Below are positions 24,826 through 33,269 of a DNA stretch of 64,000 nucleotides, piece after piece; position 1 is the stretch's first letter; every line of letters starts with the position of its first letter. The notes under the pieces were generated by a model. The model was not told the origin of the DNA. It did no database searches and worked only from the letters and a program-made list of their open reading frames with translations. The position numbers were made by a program, and so were the translations under genes. Source of the DNA: an uncultured Methanobrevibacter sp. (GTDB lineage: Archaea; Methanobacteriota; Methanobacteria; Methanobacteriales; Methanobacteriaceae); the NCBI GenBank assembly GCA_900318035.1, contig ONJC01000014.1:1-64000 (forward strand). The letters run 5' to 3'.

Positions 24826-27096
24826 ATGCTTGCAAAAAAGATGTTGAGAGACATCCGCAGGCACAAAACCCAATTTATATCTATTTTTTTAATGGCATTT
24901 CTGGGAGTATTTGTGTTTGCAGGTGTCGGCGGCGAGTCAGTGGGTCTTGAAGTTAATGTAAATAATTTTTATGATGAAACTAACTTGGCTGATGGTTGGA
25001 TTTATTCAAATTATATCAACGATACATTTTTAGACCAGGTTGACGATTTGGATTCGACAACTCAGATGGAAAGGCAGCTGGTCATAGATTCGGTTGCGGA
25101 TTTTGACAATGACCCTGATATCACACTTCACTTTGTGGAAAATAATACCATTTCCAAGTTCTATTTAATCGACGGTGAAAAGTTGGATGTCAATGACAGT
25201 AATGGAGTATGGTTGGACAAAAGTTTTGCCGATGCCAAGGGCCTTAAAGTTGGAGACAACATCAGCTTTGAATTTGGAAGCTATACAATTGAAAAGGAAA
25301 TCAAGGGAATAGGATATTCTCCGGAATATGTTTATCATGCGTCCACCTCTTCGGTAATACCTGACTTTAACAAAATAGGCTTTGCATACATGTCATACAA
25401 GGCATTTCCACAAAGCAATGTTCCATATAATGTTTTGAACGTTAAATTTGATGGAGCTTCTGAAAATTATGGGGATTCATTGTCCGATCATATGGATGGT
25501 CACTACAATTCATTCATCCCCCGCTCAGAGCATACAAGTGTCAGTCAATTTTCAGAAGAAATGGACCAGCATAAAATGATGGGGGATATTTTCCCGGTTG
25601 TATTTATCCTGATTGCAATGCTGATTTTGCTTACAACCATGACAAGAATCATTGCACATCAAAGGACTCAAATAGGTATTCTAAAGGCAAGCGGGTTTAA
25701 AAATTCATCTATAATTCTGCATTATATATCATATGGGTTCTGGCTGGTTTTGATAGGTTCCATATTAGGTTTGATTTTAGGTCCGATGACATTGCCTCAG
25801 CTGTTTTACCCTTCAATGAGTGCAACATACAAGTTGCCTTCATGGAATCCTTCATGGAGCATGAACTTTGTATATGTGGCTGCTTTGATGGTATTAATGT
25901 CACTTGTGGTTTCATATTATTCAGTTAAAAGCATTTCCGATGAAAAACCGGCAGATACAATAAGGCCAAAGGCACCAAAAATCTCATCAACAGGGTTCGT
26001 GGAAAGATTCGGATTCTGGAAACGTCTGTCATTTAATGTTCGCTGGAACTATCGTGATGCAAAAAGAAACAAATTTCGTGCATTGATGACAATCATTGGC
26101 GTTATTGGATGCAGCGCACTGTTGGTTTGTGCATTCGGAATGTATGATGGAATGAATGATTTGAAGGAATGGGAATACAATCAGATTAATCATTATGATT
26201 CAAAACTTGTAATAGAGGAAAATGCAACAACCTCACAAGTTGATGATGTGGTTAAGGAGGTAAACGGTGATAAACTGATGGAATCTGCCATTGAAATAGA
26301 ATCGGGCAATGTCAAAAAGTCAGGTTCGCTGACGGTTTTAAATGACACTGATTTGGTAACTCCAACAGATTATGACCGCAACAGGGTTGACATCAATGAT
26401 AATGAGGTGTCAATATCGCAGAAAATGGCTGATATGCTTGATGTTAATGTGGGAGACACCGTAAAATGGCATATAATGGGTTCTGATAAATGGGTCAATA
26501 CAAAAATTGACAAGATTCATGCAGATCCAATATCACAGGGATTAATAATGTCTGCTGATAAACTGGAGGATTTGGATTTGAATTATACTCCGACAAGTGT
26601 TGTAACTGCTGAACATGTTAATAAGAGTTATGATGGCGTTAAAGCCGCAAACTCAATGAAAGACATGACTTCCAGCTGGGATGAGCTGACAGAATCCATG
26701 TGGCTTTTAATCTACATATTGATATTCTTCGCTTCCCTTTTGGCGATAGTAGTGTTATATAACTTGGGATTATTGTCATTTACAGAAATCGAACGTGAAA
26801 TAGCTACATTAAAGGTTTTAGGGTTTAAAACAGGGGCTTTAAGAAAACTGCTGTTAACACAAAACCTCTGGTTTACGGCTATAGGTTTCATATTGGGCCT
26901 TCCTGCCGGTTATCTTATATTGGATGTGATGTGGAAGTCATCTGGTGATTCATTTTACATATTGCCTTCAATATCCATTACAAACTTCATTTTGACAGCT
27001 GTGATAACATTTGCATTATCAATTCTTGTAAATCTGATGTTTTCACGTAAGATTAAAAAATTGGACATGGTGGAATCGCTTAAAAGCGGTGAATAG
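24826..27096 (+). CDS. FtsX-like ABC permease 1
   Basis: A 756-residue permease with one N-terminal span (residues ~17-35), a large extracytoplasmic domain, then two FtsX-type three-to-four-span blocks (about residues 255-365 and 415-440 with 625-745). It uses the ATPase immediately upstream. It is about 50 percent alike by eye over its whole length to the second permease at 29186, including the N-terminal RKTQF segment and the C-terminal GILSFTE.EREIATLKVLGFKT block (pattern). The two are separated by a tRNA array. Possible peptide or lipid exporter; no direct evidence. Confidence 0.85.
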   Translation: MLAKKMLRDIRRHKTQFISIFLMAFLGVFVFAGVGGESVGLEVNVNNFYDETNLADGWIYSNYINDTFLDQVDDLDSTTQMERQLVIDSVADFDNDPDITLHFVENNTISKFYLIDGEKLDVNDSNGVWLDKSFADAKGLKVGDNISFEFGSYTIEKEIKGIGYSPEYVYHASTSSVIPDFNKIGFAYMSYKAFPQSNVPYNVLNVKFDGASENYGDSLSDHMDGHYNSFIPRSEHTSVSQFSEEMDQHKMMGDIFPVVFILIAMLILLTTMTRIIAHQRTQIGILKASGFKNSSIILHYISYGFWLVLIGSILGLILGPMTLPQLFYPSMSATYKLPSWNPSWSMNFVYVAALMVLMSLVVSYYSVKSISDEKPADTIRPKAPKISSTGFVERFGFWKRLSFNVRWNYRDAKRNKFRALMTIIGVIGCSALLVCAFGMYDGMNDLKEWEYNQINHYDSKLVIEENATTSQVDDVVKEVNGDKLMESAIEIESGNVKKSGSLTVLNDTDLVTPTDYDRNRVDINDNEVSISQKMADMLDVNVGDTVKWHIMGSDKWVNTKIDKIHADPISQGLIMSADKLEDLDLNYTPTSVVTAEHVNKSYDGVKAANSMKDMTSSWDELTESMWLLIYILIFFASLLAIVVLYNLGLLSFTEIEREIATLKVLGFKTGALRKLLLTQNLWFTAIGFILGLPAGYLILDVMWKSSGDSFYILPSISITNFILTAVITFALSILVNLMFSRKIKKLDMVESLKSGE

Positions 27097-27773
27097 GATG
27101 CCTCTGTTACATTATGGTGTCAATATTTAAAGGAGATGGCTTCAATTGTTTTTTTCTAAAGATAATTGAAGTTTCTTCTTAATTATTTAAGAGTTAATAT
27201 GCTCTCATTAATCTTTTTTTTTAATTTTAATTCATTTTCAGAGTTTTTGAAACACTTTTTTTTCAATATAAAGAATTTTCTTTCATTGATTTAAATATAT
27301 CTAAAAATACATTAGTATTTAGATAAATAAAACGTATGTGTAAAGAAATTGCTTTATGTGATTTATATATACTCAAATTAAATCTTATATTAACGAAAAA
27401 ATCCGATCATGTAAAGTAAAGGATTTGCAAGATTAAATAAAAATTAAAATAAATTATAGAGTAGTGATGTAAATGGTTAGCAAAATTCATGGTGCAATTA
27501 TGGTAAAAAGACCTGCAGGCGTATGGTCGACAACTCTTTCTTTGCGTTTGGCACATGGCGGTTTGCTATCCTGTTTGCTGTCATGAATGCTGTTTTTAGA
27601 TTGACCAGATAATGGAATCGATGTTTCATCAGTTCAGATTTGATCTTATGTTGTTAAGTTTCCATTAGCCTATGCTGTAGTTGAATTTTTAAGTATTATT
27701 TGGGAGTGTACTCAGTGGTCAAAGAGAACTATAGGGGTTTTTAGATTCAATACTGTCACTTCTATTTTCATTT
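27097..27773. other. Gap before the tRNA array with decayed tRNA-like fragments
   Basis: 677 bases with no convincing protein gene. A 37-codon frame (27474-27587) has no recognisable product. Near 27703-27730 the string GTGTACTCAGTGGTCAAAGAG matches the D-arm region of the class II tRNAs downstream. TATGCTGTAGT at 27671 matches the start of the tRNA-Thr gene. They look like further, more decayed copies from the same array. Confidence 0.35.
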
Positions 27774-27855
27774 AGCTGTGTATCCAAGTTGGCAAAGGAA
27801 AGGGACTCAAAATCCCTCGCTTAGTGCTTCGGGGGTTCGAATCCCTCCGCAGCTA
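27774..27855 (+). tRNA. tRNA-Leu(CAA)
   Basis: A 7-base-pair acceptor (AGCTGTG with CGCAGCT, one G-U), anticodon stem AGGGA/TCCCT, loop CTCAAAA with anticodon CAA, long variable arm, and T arm GGGGG-TTCGAAT-CCCTC. Discriminator A as expected for leucine. No CCA encoded. Appears functional. Confidence 0.88.
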
Positions 27856-27861
27856 TCAAAT

Positions 27862-27946
27862 GCCATGTTGTCTGAGTGGTCGAAGGAACACGCTTGGAGA
27901 GCGTGTGTATCGAGAGATACCAGAGGTTCAAATCCTCTACATGGCG
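27862..27946 (+). tRNA. tRNA-Ser(GGA)
   Basis: Acceptor GCCATGT/ACATGGC, anticodon stem CACGC/GCGTG with loop TTGGAGA (anticodon GGA), long variable arm, T arm AGAGG-TTCAAAT-CCTCT, discriminator G as usual for serine. Six bases after the tRNA-Leu. Confidence 0.9.
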
Positions 27947-27960
27947 TTTTTATATTTTAT

Positions 27961-28041
27961 AGGCGTGTGCCTGAGTGGTTAAGGGAACGGACTTAAAATC
28001 CGTGGGTTAGTCCCTCGTGGGTTCGAATCCCACCATGCCTA
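27961..28041 (+). tRNA. tRNA-Leu(UAA), copy 1
   Basis: Acceptor AGGCGTG/CATGCCT, stem ACGGA/TCCGT with loop CTTAAAA (anticodon TAA), long variable arm, T arm GTGGG-TTCGAAT-CCCAC, discriminator A. All stems intact. Confidence 0.9.
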
Positions 28042-28053
28042 TTTTATTTCATT

Positions 28054-28134
28054 TGGTGTGTTTTGAGTCTGGTCGAAGGAATGGATCCAAAATCCTAGCT
28101 TAGTGCTTCATAGGTTCAAATCCCATCACATCTA
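28054..28134 (+). pseudogene. Degenerate tRNA-Leu copy
   Basis: Aligns along its length with the neighbouring leucine genes (variable arm TTAGTGCTTC, T loop TTCAAAT). However, the anticodon stem has two mismatches (ATGGA against TCCTA), the T stem one, and the first acceptor pair is T-T. The anticodon position would read CAA. Probably a decaying duplicate. Confidence 0.6.
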
Positions 28135-28141
28135 TTCATAT

Positions 28142-28226
28142 GTCATGTTGATTGGGTGGCTGAAAGTGCTCGTTTGTTAGGCGAGTGTATCAATAATGCT
28201 TTAAGATTAGAATCATTTACATGATA
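28142..28226 (+). pseudogene. Degenerate tRNA-Ser-like copy
   Basis: The acceptor (GTCATGT/ACATGAT) still pairs and the anticodon stem CTCGT/GCGAG is intact. The loop TTGTTAG would place GTT at the anticodon, which is not a serine anticodon, and the T arm (TTAGAAT loop) no longer pairs. A duplicate of the serine gene at 27862 that is losing function. Confidence 0.6.
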
Positions 28227-28233
28227 TTTCGAT

Positions 28234-28318
28234 GGTGCAGTATCCAAGTTGGTAAGGTGCCCGCCCGGAGAGCGGGTTGCATCAAACGATGTCGAGGGTT
28301 CAAATCCCTCCGGTACCG
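28234..28318 (+). tRNA. tRNA-Ser(GGA)-like, possibly chimeric
   Basis: Stem CCCGC/GCGGG, loop CCGGAGA (anticodon GGA), T arm GAGGG-TTCAAAT-CCCTC, discriminator G. The acceptor GGTGCAG/CGGTACC has an A-G mismatch at pair 6. The 5' part (GTATCCAAGTTGGTAAGG) resembles the tRNA-Leu(CAA) gene rather than the other serine genes, and the D stem is weak. Function uncertain. Confidence 0.65.
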
Positions 28319-28330
28319 TTTAATTTGTAT

Positions 28331-28402
28331 GCTGTAGTAGTACAATGGATAGTGCGCCTGCCTTGTAAGCAGGAAATGGGGGTTCGATTCCCTCTTACGG
28401 CT
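28331..28402 (+). tRNA. tRNA-Thr(UGU)
   Basis: Acceptor GCTGTAG/TTACGGC with G-U pairs, stem CCTGC/GCAGG, loop CTTGTAA (anticodon TGT), short variable loop, T arm GGGGG-TTCGATT-CCCTC. It is the only class I tRNA in the array. Confidence 0.88.
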
Positions 28403-28415
28403 TTAGAATTCGTAT

Positions 28416-28498
28416 AGGTACGTGCTCCAGTGGCCAAAGAGGGCAGGCTTAAAACCTGCCGGTTAGTCCTTTCGTGGGTTCAAATCCCGCCGTACCTA
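28416..28498 (+). tRNA. tRNA-Leu(UAA), copy 2
   Basis: Acceptor AGGTACG/CGTACCT, stem GCAGG/CCTGC, loop CTTAAAA (anticodon TAA), long variable arm, discriminator A. Stems intact. Same anticodon as the copies at 27961 and 28610 but a different body sequence. Confidence 0.9.
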
Positions 28499-28505
28499 CT
28501 TGTAT

Positions 28506-28587
28506 GCTGTGTTGGCTGAGTGGTCTAAAGCGATTGCCCTGAAAGCAATCATCATAGATGGCGGAGGTTCAAATCCTCCACACGGCG
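28506..28587 (+). tRNA. tRNA-Ser(UGA), copy 1
   Basis: Acceptor GCTGTGT/ACACGGC, stem ATTGC/GCAAT, loop CCTGAAA (anticodon TGA), long variable arm, T arm GGAGG-TTCAAAT-CCTCC, discriminator G. Intact. Confidence 0.9.
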
Positions 28588-28609
28588 TAATTATTATTAA
28601 TGTGTTGTT

Positions 28610-28693
28610 AGGTGAGTGACGCAGCCTGGTCAACCGTGACAGACTTAAGATCTGTTGGTTAGTCCTTCGCGGGTTCAAATCCCGCCTCACCTA
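28610..28693 (+). tRNA. tRNA-Leu(UAA), copy 3
   Basis: Perfect acceptor AGGTGAG/CTCACCT, stem ACAGA/TCTGT, loop CTTAAGA (anticodon TAA), D arm containing GCAGCCTGGTCAAC, T arm GCGGG-TTCAAAT-CCCGC, discriminator A. This is the best-paired leucine gene of the array and looks like the ancestral archaeal form. Confidence 0.92.
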
Positions 28694-28706
28694 TTTCAAT
28701 CAGTTT

Positions 28707-28787
28707 AGGCATGTGTCTGAGTGGTCAAAAGAAACAGGTTAAGATCCTGTGCTTAGTGCTTCGAGGGTTCAAATCCCTTCATGCCTA
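28707..28787 (+). tRNA. tRNA-Leu-like gene with altered anticodon loop (AAG as read)
   Basis: Acceptor AGGCATG/CATGCCT, long variable arm and T arm are intact and leucine-like. The anticodon arm ACAGG-TTAAGAT-CCTGT would put AAG at the anticodon. Against copy 3 it lacks about two bases on the 5' side of the loop, which shifts the register from TAA. Archaea normally do not use A34, so this is either a pseudogene or an odd leucine tRNA. Confidence 0.6.
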
Positions 28788-28802
28788 TTTTCATATTTTG
28801 TT

Positions 28803-28888
28803 GGTGTATTACTCAAGTGGACTAAGAGGCTCGCCTTGAGAGCGAGTAGCATCTAAGGATGGCGGAGGTTCGAATCCTCCATGCACCG
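28803..28888 (+). tRNA. tRNA-Ser(UGA), copy 2
   Basis: Acceptor GGTGTAT/ATGCACC, stem CTCGC/GCGAG, loop CTTGAGA (anticodon TGA), long variable arm, T arm GGAGG-TTCGAAT-CCTCC, discriminator G. Intact; the last gene of the array. Confidence 0.9.
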
Positions 28889-29185
28889 CTTTTTAATGTC
28901 ACATAAAACAATTTTTGTGGCAAAATATTAAAATTGAGTTGTTAATGTTTTTTCTCAGGATATTCGTCTCTAAATCAACATTGACGCCAGCTATTCATAT
29001 TTGTTTGCCGGATTTGATTTGTAGATATATATCATCATTTTCAAGTTGCCTGTTTTTTCCTAATCGTTAATGTTAATGTTATTCTGCTTTCATATTCTTC
29101 AATGTTAATGGATTATTGTCTTTTTTGTGGAGTGTTCATCCAATTAAAAATAGGTTTTTTATACAATGGTTTCATATATTAAATT
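28889..29185. other. Gap after the tRNA array with GTTAATGTT repeats
   Basis: 297 bases without a gene. GTTAATGTT-type decamers occur at 28941, 29067 and 29071, with relatives at 28977 (CAACATTGAC) and 29101 (AATGTTAATG). They are similar to the AACATTWACA cluster upstream of the beta-helix gene. The TATA-like TTTTTTATACA near 29155-29165 probably starts the second FtsX permease. Confidence 0.35.
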
Positions 29186-31444
29186 ATGTCACTTACTCGA
29201 AAAATGCTGAGAGATATAAAAATCAATAAAACGCAATTCATCGCAATATTTCTAATGGCATTTTTAGGTATCTTTGCTTATTGCGGGATATGTAGTGAGT
29301 ATTATGGGCTTGTTCAAACTTCAGATGAATATTATGACCAGACTAATATGGCTGATGGTTGGATTTATAATACTAGTTTTGATGATGTCTCAGTTGATAA
29401 GATAACTAAATTTACAACTGAAACAGACAGGCAGGCTGTTGTTCAATCAGTTTGTGATTTGGAAAATAAACCGGATATAAAACTGCACTTTATTGAGAAG
29501 GGAACGATATCAAAATTCTATTTGACTGAAGGTGAAGACTTTAATGCGTCTGATGATGATGGAGTATGGTTGGATTGTCGTTTTGCAGAAAAACGTAATC
29601 TTAAAGTGGGGGATAATGTTACTTTTGAATTTTATAATCAAACAATTACAAAAAAGATCAAGGGTTTGGGCTATTCTCCGGAATATATTTATGAATCCTC
29701 ACCCAATTCTCTAACTCCTGATTTTTCACAGAGGGGATTTGCCTATCTTTCACATAATGCATATCCGAATAGCTTGAATTACACTACATTGCTTGTCAAG
29801 TATGACTCATCCGACAGCGATTTTAAAGAGAAACTAGATGATTCAATAAGCTATCTGTCGTTTACTAAAAAGGCAGACCAGCTCAGTGTTTCTAAATTTG
29901 CAGACGAAATGGTGCAGCACAAGATGATAGGAGATGTTTTCCCGATAGTGTTTATTTTAGTTACTTTTCTAACTCTCCTGACAGCAATGACAAGAATCGT
30001 AACACTTCAGAGGCCTCAAATTGGAATTCTTAAGGCCGTCGGATACAAGGATAAAACAATTATTCTGCATTACATATGTTATGGCTTTTTCCCGGTTTTG
30101 GCAGGTGCAGTTCTCGGATTGGTTACCGGACCGGTGATAATTCCAAGGATGTTTTACCCGACAATGACTGCAACATATAGCATGCCCAGCTGGAATCCTG
30201 GTTTTGATATGAGTTTTATTTATATTTCCGCATTGATGGTTGCCTCATCAGTTTTTGTAACCTACTGGTCATGTAGAAGAATTTCAAAGGAAAATCCTGC
30301 AAACACATTAAGGCCAAAGCCCCCTAATACATCTTCAAATAGTTTTATGGAAAAATCAAAGCTTTGGAAACATTTAAACTTTAATCTACGTTGGAACTGG
30401 CGTGATGCAAAAAGAAATAATTTCCGGGCACTGATGACAATAGTTGGTGTGATGGGTTGTGTTGCACTTCTGATTGCAGCATTTGGTATGAATGACTGTA
30501 TGAACGAGCTTAAAACATGGGAATATGATGACATTTCTCATTATGAATCAAAACTGCTCCTTTCAAATGATGCAAATCCTATGGAACTGTATTATATATT
30601 GAATGATACCAACGGCAGCTTTATCATGCAGCAATCTATTGAAATTAAGGCAAATGATGTGGAAGATACGGTAACGCTTCTGGCTTCAAATAACACTGAC
30701 CTGATATCATACACCAACAGCAATAGGGAACCGATTGAGATTAAGGAAGGAGATGTGTCAATGTCAACCAAACTTGCCCAAAAGTTTAATTTAAGTATTG
30801 GTGATAAAATTAGGTGGCATATAGTTGGAAGCGATGATTGGGTAACTTCCAAAATAGGTCAAATTCATGCTGAACCTGTTTCACAGGGTCTGATAATGTC
30901 TCCTGATACTTTAGAAGACCAGGGTTTGAATTTCACACCAACAAATATATTGACTCCTGACAAATTCGGTGAAAAATATGAGTCAATCAAATCCGTTTCC
31001 AGCATTGATTCGCTTGAAGAGGGTTGGGACCAGATTACAACGTCTGTAATGATGATGGTTTATGTGGTGACGGTGGTGGCAGTTGCACTGGCAGTTCTGG
31101 TTTTATATAACCTGGGTATTTTATCATTTACAGAAATGGAAAGGGAAATTGCAACATTGAAGGTTTTAGGCTTTAAAACAAGGATTTTAAGGAAGCTGCT
31201 TTTGACTCAGAACCTAATCTTTACAGCTATAGGGTTTGTTTTGGGAATTCCACTTGGATTTTACTTCATGACCCTGATGATGAATGCTGCAGGAGATTCA
31301 CTTTACTATATTCCGAAATTGACACTGGGAAATATCATTCTTTCCGCTTTGATAACATTCACAATATCCATTGTGGTTAATTTGATGTTTTCAGATAAAA
31401 TCAATGATTTGAATATGGTTGAAGCATTAAAGGATGTTGAATAG
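29186..31444 (+). CDS. FtsX-like ABC permease 2 (no adjacent ATPase)
   Basis: A 752-residue paralogue of the permease at 24826, alike along its whole length: N-terminal KINKTQFIAIFLMAFLGIF, the central QHKMIGDVFPIVFIL block and the C-terminal LSFTEMEREIATLKVLGF block (patterns). Topology is the same, with two FtsX blocks around an extracytoplasmic domain. No ATPase gene accompanies it, so it may share the LolD/MacB-like ATPase at 24118. The ATG is close to the probable transcription start and no strong ribosome site is visible, so the message may be nearly leaderless. The copy arose by duplication before the tRNA array came to lie between the two, or the array sat between them from the start. 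Confidence 0.82.
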   Translation: MSLTRKMLRDIKINKTQFIAIFLMAFLGIFAYCGICSEYYGLVQTSDEYYDQTNMADGWIYNTSFDDVSVDKITKFTTETDRQAVVQSVCDLENKPDIKLHFIEKGTISKFYLTEGEDFNASDDDGVWLDCRFAEKRNLKVGDNVTFEFYNQTITKKIKGLGYSPEYIYESSPNSLTPDFSQRGFAYLSHNAYPNSLNYTTLLVKYDSSDSDFKEKLDDSISYLSFTKKADQLSVSKFADEMVQHKMIGDVFPIVFILVTFLTLLTAMTRIVTLQRPQIGILKAVGYKDKTIILHYICYGFFPVLAGAVLGLVTGPVIIPRMFYPTMTATYSMPSWNPGFDMSFIYISALMVASSVFVTYWSCRRISKENPANTLRPKPPNTSSNSFMEKSKLWKHLNFNLRWNWRDAKRNNFRALMTIVGVMGCVALLIAAFGMNDCMNELKTWEYDDISHYESKLLLSNDANPMELYYILNDTNGSFIMQQSIEIKANDVEDTVTLLASNNTDLISYTNSNREPIEIKEGDVSMSTKLAQKFNLSIGDKIRWHIVGSDDWVTSKIGQIHAEPVSQGLIMSPDTLEDQGLNFTPTNILTPDKFGEKYESIKSVSSIDSLEEGWDQITTSVMMMVYVVTVVAVALAVLVLYNLGILSFTEMEREIATLKVLGFKTRILRKLLLTQNLIFTAIGFVLGIPLGFYFMTLMMNAAGDSLYYIPKLTLGNIILSALITFTISIVVNLMFSDKINDLNMVEALKDVE

Positions 31445-31532
31445 TGTTGTTCTATCTGATAATTAAGCTGAGAATTGATACAAACAATTAAATAATTTTA
31501 ACACGAAATAACTCATAATAAATGTTGATAAT

Positions 31533-32255
31533 ATGAATCTTGAAGAGATAATATACAAAAGACGATCAGTAAGAAAGTATGACGACAATCCATTAGCACA
31601 GGAAACATTGGATGAAATAAGGGAATTCATAGGCGATATTCCGGTTTTAAATCCTGATATCAACTGGAGTTATGAAATTGTCGGTCCTGAAAATGTAAAG
31701 ACATTAATGAGATGGAAGGCTCCTCACTATCTGGTGATATTTTCCGAACCTGTGCAGAACTATTTTCAAAATATAGGATTCATATTTCAGCAGGTTGATT
31801 TGTTTTTACAAAGTAAGGGAATTGGAACCTGTTGGATTGGTGCTGGAAGCCCTAAAAATTACGAAAATCCAAATCCGGAACATGAATTTGTTATACTTCT
31901 GGCATTTGGCAATCCTTCCGGAGAACTCTACCGAAGTAAAGATCAGTTCAAAAGGAAAGATTTGAGTGAAATTTCTGATAAAACAGATGAAAGGCTGATT
32001 CCTGCCCAGTTTGCTCCATCTGCCGCAAACTCACAGACATGGTATTTTAAACATAATGATGATGGCAGTTACGATGTCTACAGGAATAGGCGCAGGTTAA
32101 ATCTGAATAATCGAATGATTAATTGGAATAAGATAGATATTGGCATTGCGCTAGCGCATCTTTATATCTCAAATACGGATACTTTTGCATCTACATTGGA
32201 TAAACCGCATAAAGAGCTAAAAGGCAAAGTTTTTGAAATGAGTTTTGTAATATGA
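31533..32255 (+). CDS. Nitroreductase-family protein
   Basis: A 240-residue protein. The FMN-binding opening IYKRRSVRKYDDNPL (residues 7-21), the GIGTCWIGAG segment (about 96-105) and the repeated APSAANSQTWYF late in the chain fit the archaeal nitroreductase-like family (tandem-repeat TM1586-like form). It probably binds FMN and uses NAD(P)H or reduced flavin or F420. Substrate unknown. It is a single-gene unit with its own promoter after the FtsX permease. Confidence 0.8.
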   Translation: MNLEEIIYKRRSVRKYDDNPLAQETLDEIREFIGDIPVLNPDINWSYEIVGPENVKTLMRWKAPHYLVIFSEPVQNYFQNIGFIFQQVDLFLQSKGIGTCWIGAGSPKNYENPNPEHEFVILLAFGNPSGELYRSKDQFKRKDLSEISDKTDERLIPAQFAPSAANSQTWYFKHNDDGSYDVYRNRRRLNLNNRMINWNKIDIGIALAHLYISNTDTFASTLDKPHKELKGKVFEMSFVI

Positions 32256-32320
32256 ATAAGTTATTTTGCAAAATTAGAATTGTCTTAAAATAAGCTATTA
32301 TTCATTTTAAATTAATAAAT

Positions 32321-32355
32321 AAAAAAAGTTCTTTAAAGAAATAAATTCTTTAAAG
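32321..32355 (-). terminator. Hairpin terminator for the DUF4012-like gene
   Basis: On the minus strand CTTTAAAGAA and TTCTTTAAAG form a 10-base stem, followed by CTTTTTTTATT. It lies just after the stop of the leftward gene. Confidence 0.55.
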
Positions 32356-32360
32356 ACAAG

Positions 32361-33077
32361 TTATGAAATTTTATCAATTCCTTTAGTAGCAAGTAATTTT
32401 GTAAAGGAACCTTGAGGTTGCATTACGATATTTCCTTTGGAATATTCATTTAATGCAGTTTGCACCATTTTGTTCTTCTTATCTGGGTCTTTTGTAAGGT
32501 TTGCAATTACTTTTGCAAGCTCCATTACTGCATCTCCTCTGGACATGTTTCCTTGAACATTTTCGTTACCTGGATATCCTTGGTATGCATCGTTTTGACG
32601 AACCATGTCTACTGCACTGAGGTTGCTTACTTCTCCATTTATGTATATAGGTCTAACACTATCAAGAATGCTGTCTATACTTTCATCATAAAGAAGAACT
32701 ACTGCATCGGAATGCATTCCGGTATTTGCTTCGACGATTTCCTGAGCATAGCGCATACCAACGTCAACACCGTCCCAAAGACAGTCGTGCATCATCATAC
32801 GTCCGCCAAGCCCTCCTGGTGCCGATTGTGTAGGGTGTGACATTCCACCAGGGTATACTGGAGTGTAGTTTACCAATGACCCATTTTCTAAATGAATCAT
32901 AAATGCCATATCTACTCCACCATTTGACTGTTCGTATTTGTCTGAAGCTAATACAAGAATATCCTTACTTTCGGAGGTCAAATCCGGAGTCATGAATAAT
33001 GCTCCTGCAATAAGAGTCCATATTCCAATAAGAATAACAAGAAGAATAGCTATAATTAGTTTCTTTGATCTAGTCAT
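32361..33077 (-). CDS. Membrane-anchored DUF4012-like protein
   Basis: A 238-residue protein with one N-terminal span (residues ~8-30) and an external domain. The start of that domain, ILVLASDKYEQSNGGVDMAF, followed by MIHLENGSL and a segment with VVLLYDESIDSI, recalls the DUF4012/LytR-CpsA-Psr-like proteins that Methanobrevibacter carries in several copies. Such domains are thought to act at the cell wall or pseudomurein surface. The catalytic role in archaea is not established. Single-gene unit. Confidence 0.6.
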   Translation of the reverse strand: MTRSKKLIIAILLVILIGIWTLIAGALFMTPDLTSESKDILVLASDKYEQSNGGVDMAFMIHLENGSLVNYTPVYPGGMSHPTQSAPGGLGGRMMMHDCLWDGVDVGMRYAQEIVEANTGMHSDAVVLLYDESIDSILDSVRPIYINGEVSNLSAVDMVRQNDAYQGYPGNENVQGNMSRGDAVMELAKVIANLTKDPDKKNKMVQTALNEYSKGNIVMQPQGSFTKLLATKGIDKIS

Positions 33078-33269
33078 TTTTCAATTCCTATACATTTATT
33101 TTAATTAATAAAATTATAGTTATATAATTATATTTAATAATTAAATTATATAAAGTTTCTTTAAATTTGCATAATTTAATCAAATTTTAAATATAATGAA
33201 TTTACATAATTGCATCTAATGAAATGAGTTGAATTTCTAGATATTTTTTAATACTTAAGTGGTGATTAG

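Noticed and set aside
27778..27996. Plus-strand 72-codon frame
   Set aside because: It runs through three tRNA genes.
28496..28690. Minus-strand 64-codon frame
   Set aside because: It is the reverse of two tRNA genes in the array.
27100..28890. Repeated tRNA-like units considered as a CRISPR array
   Set aside because: Units fold as tRNAs and lack constant short repeats with unique spacers; no cas genes nearby.
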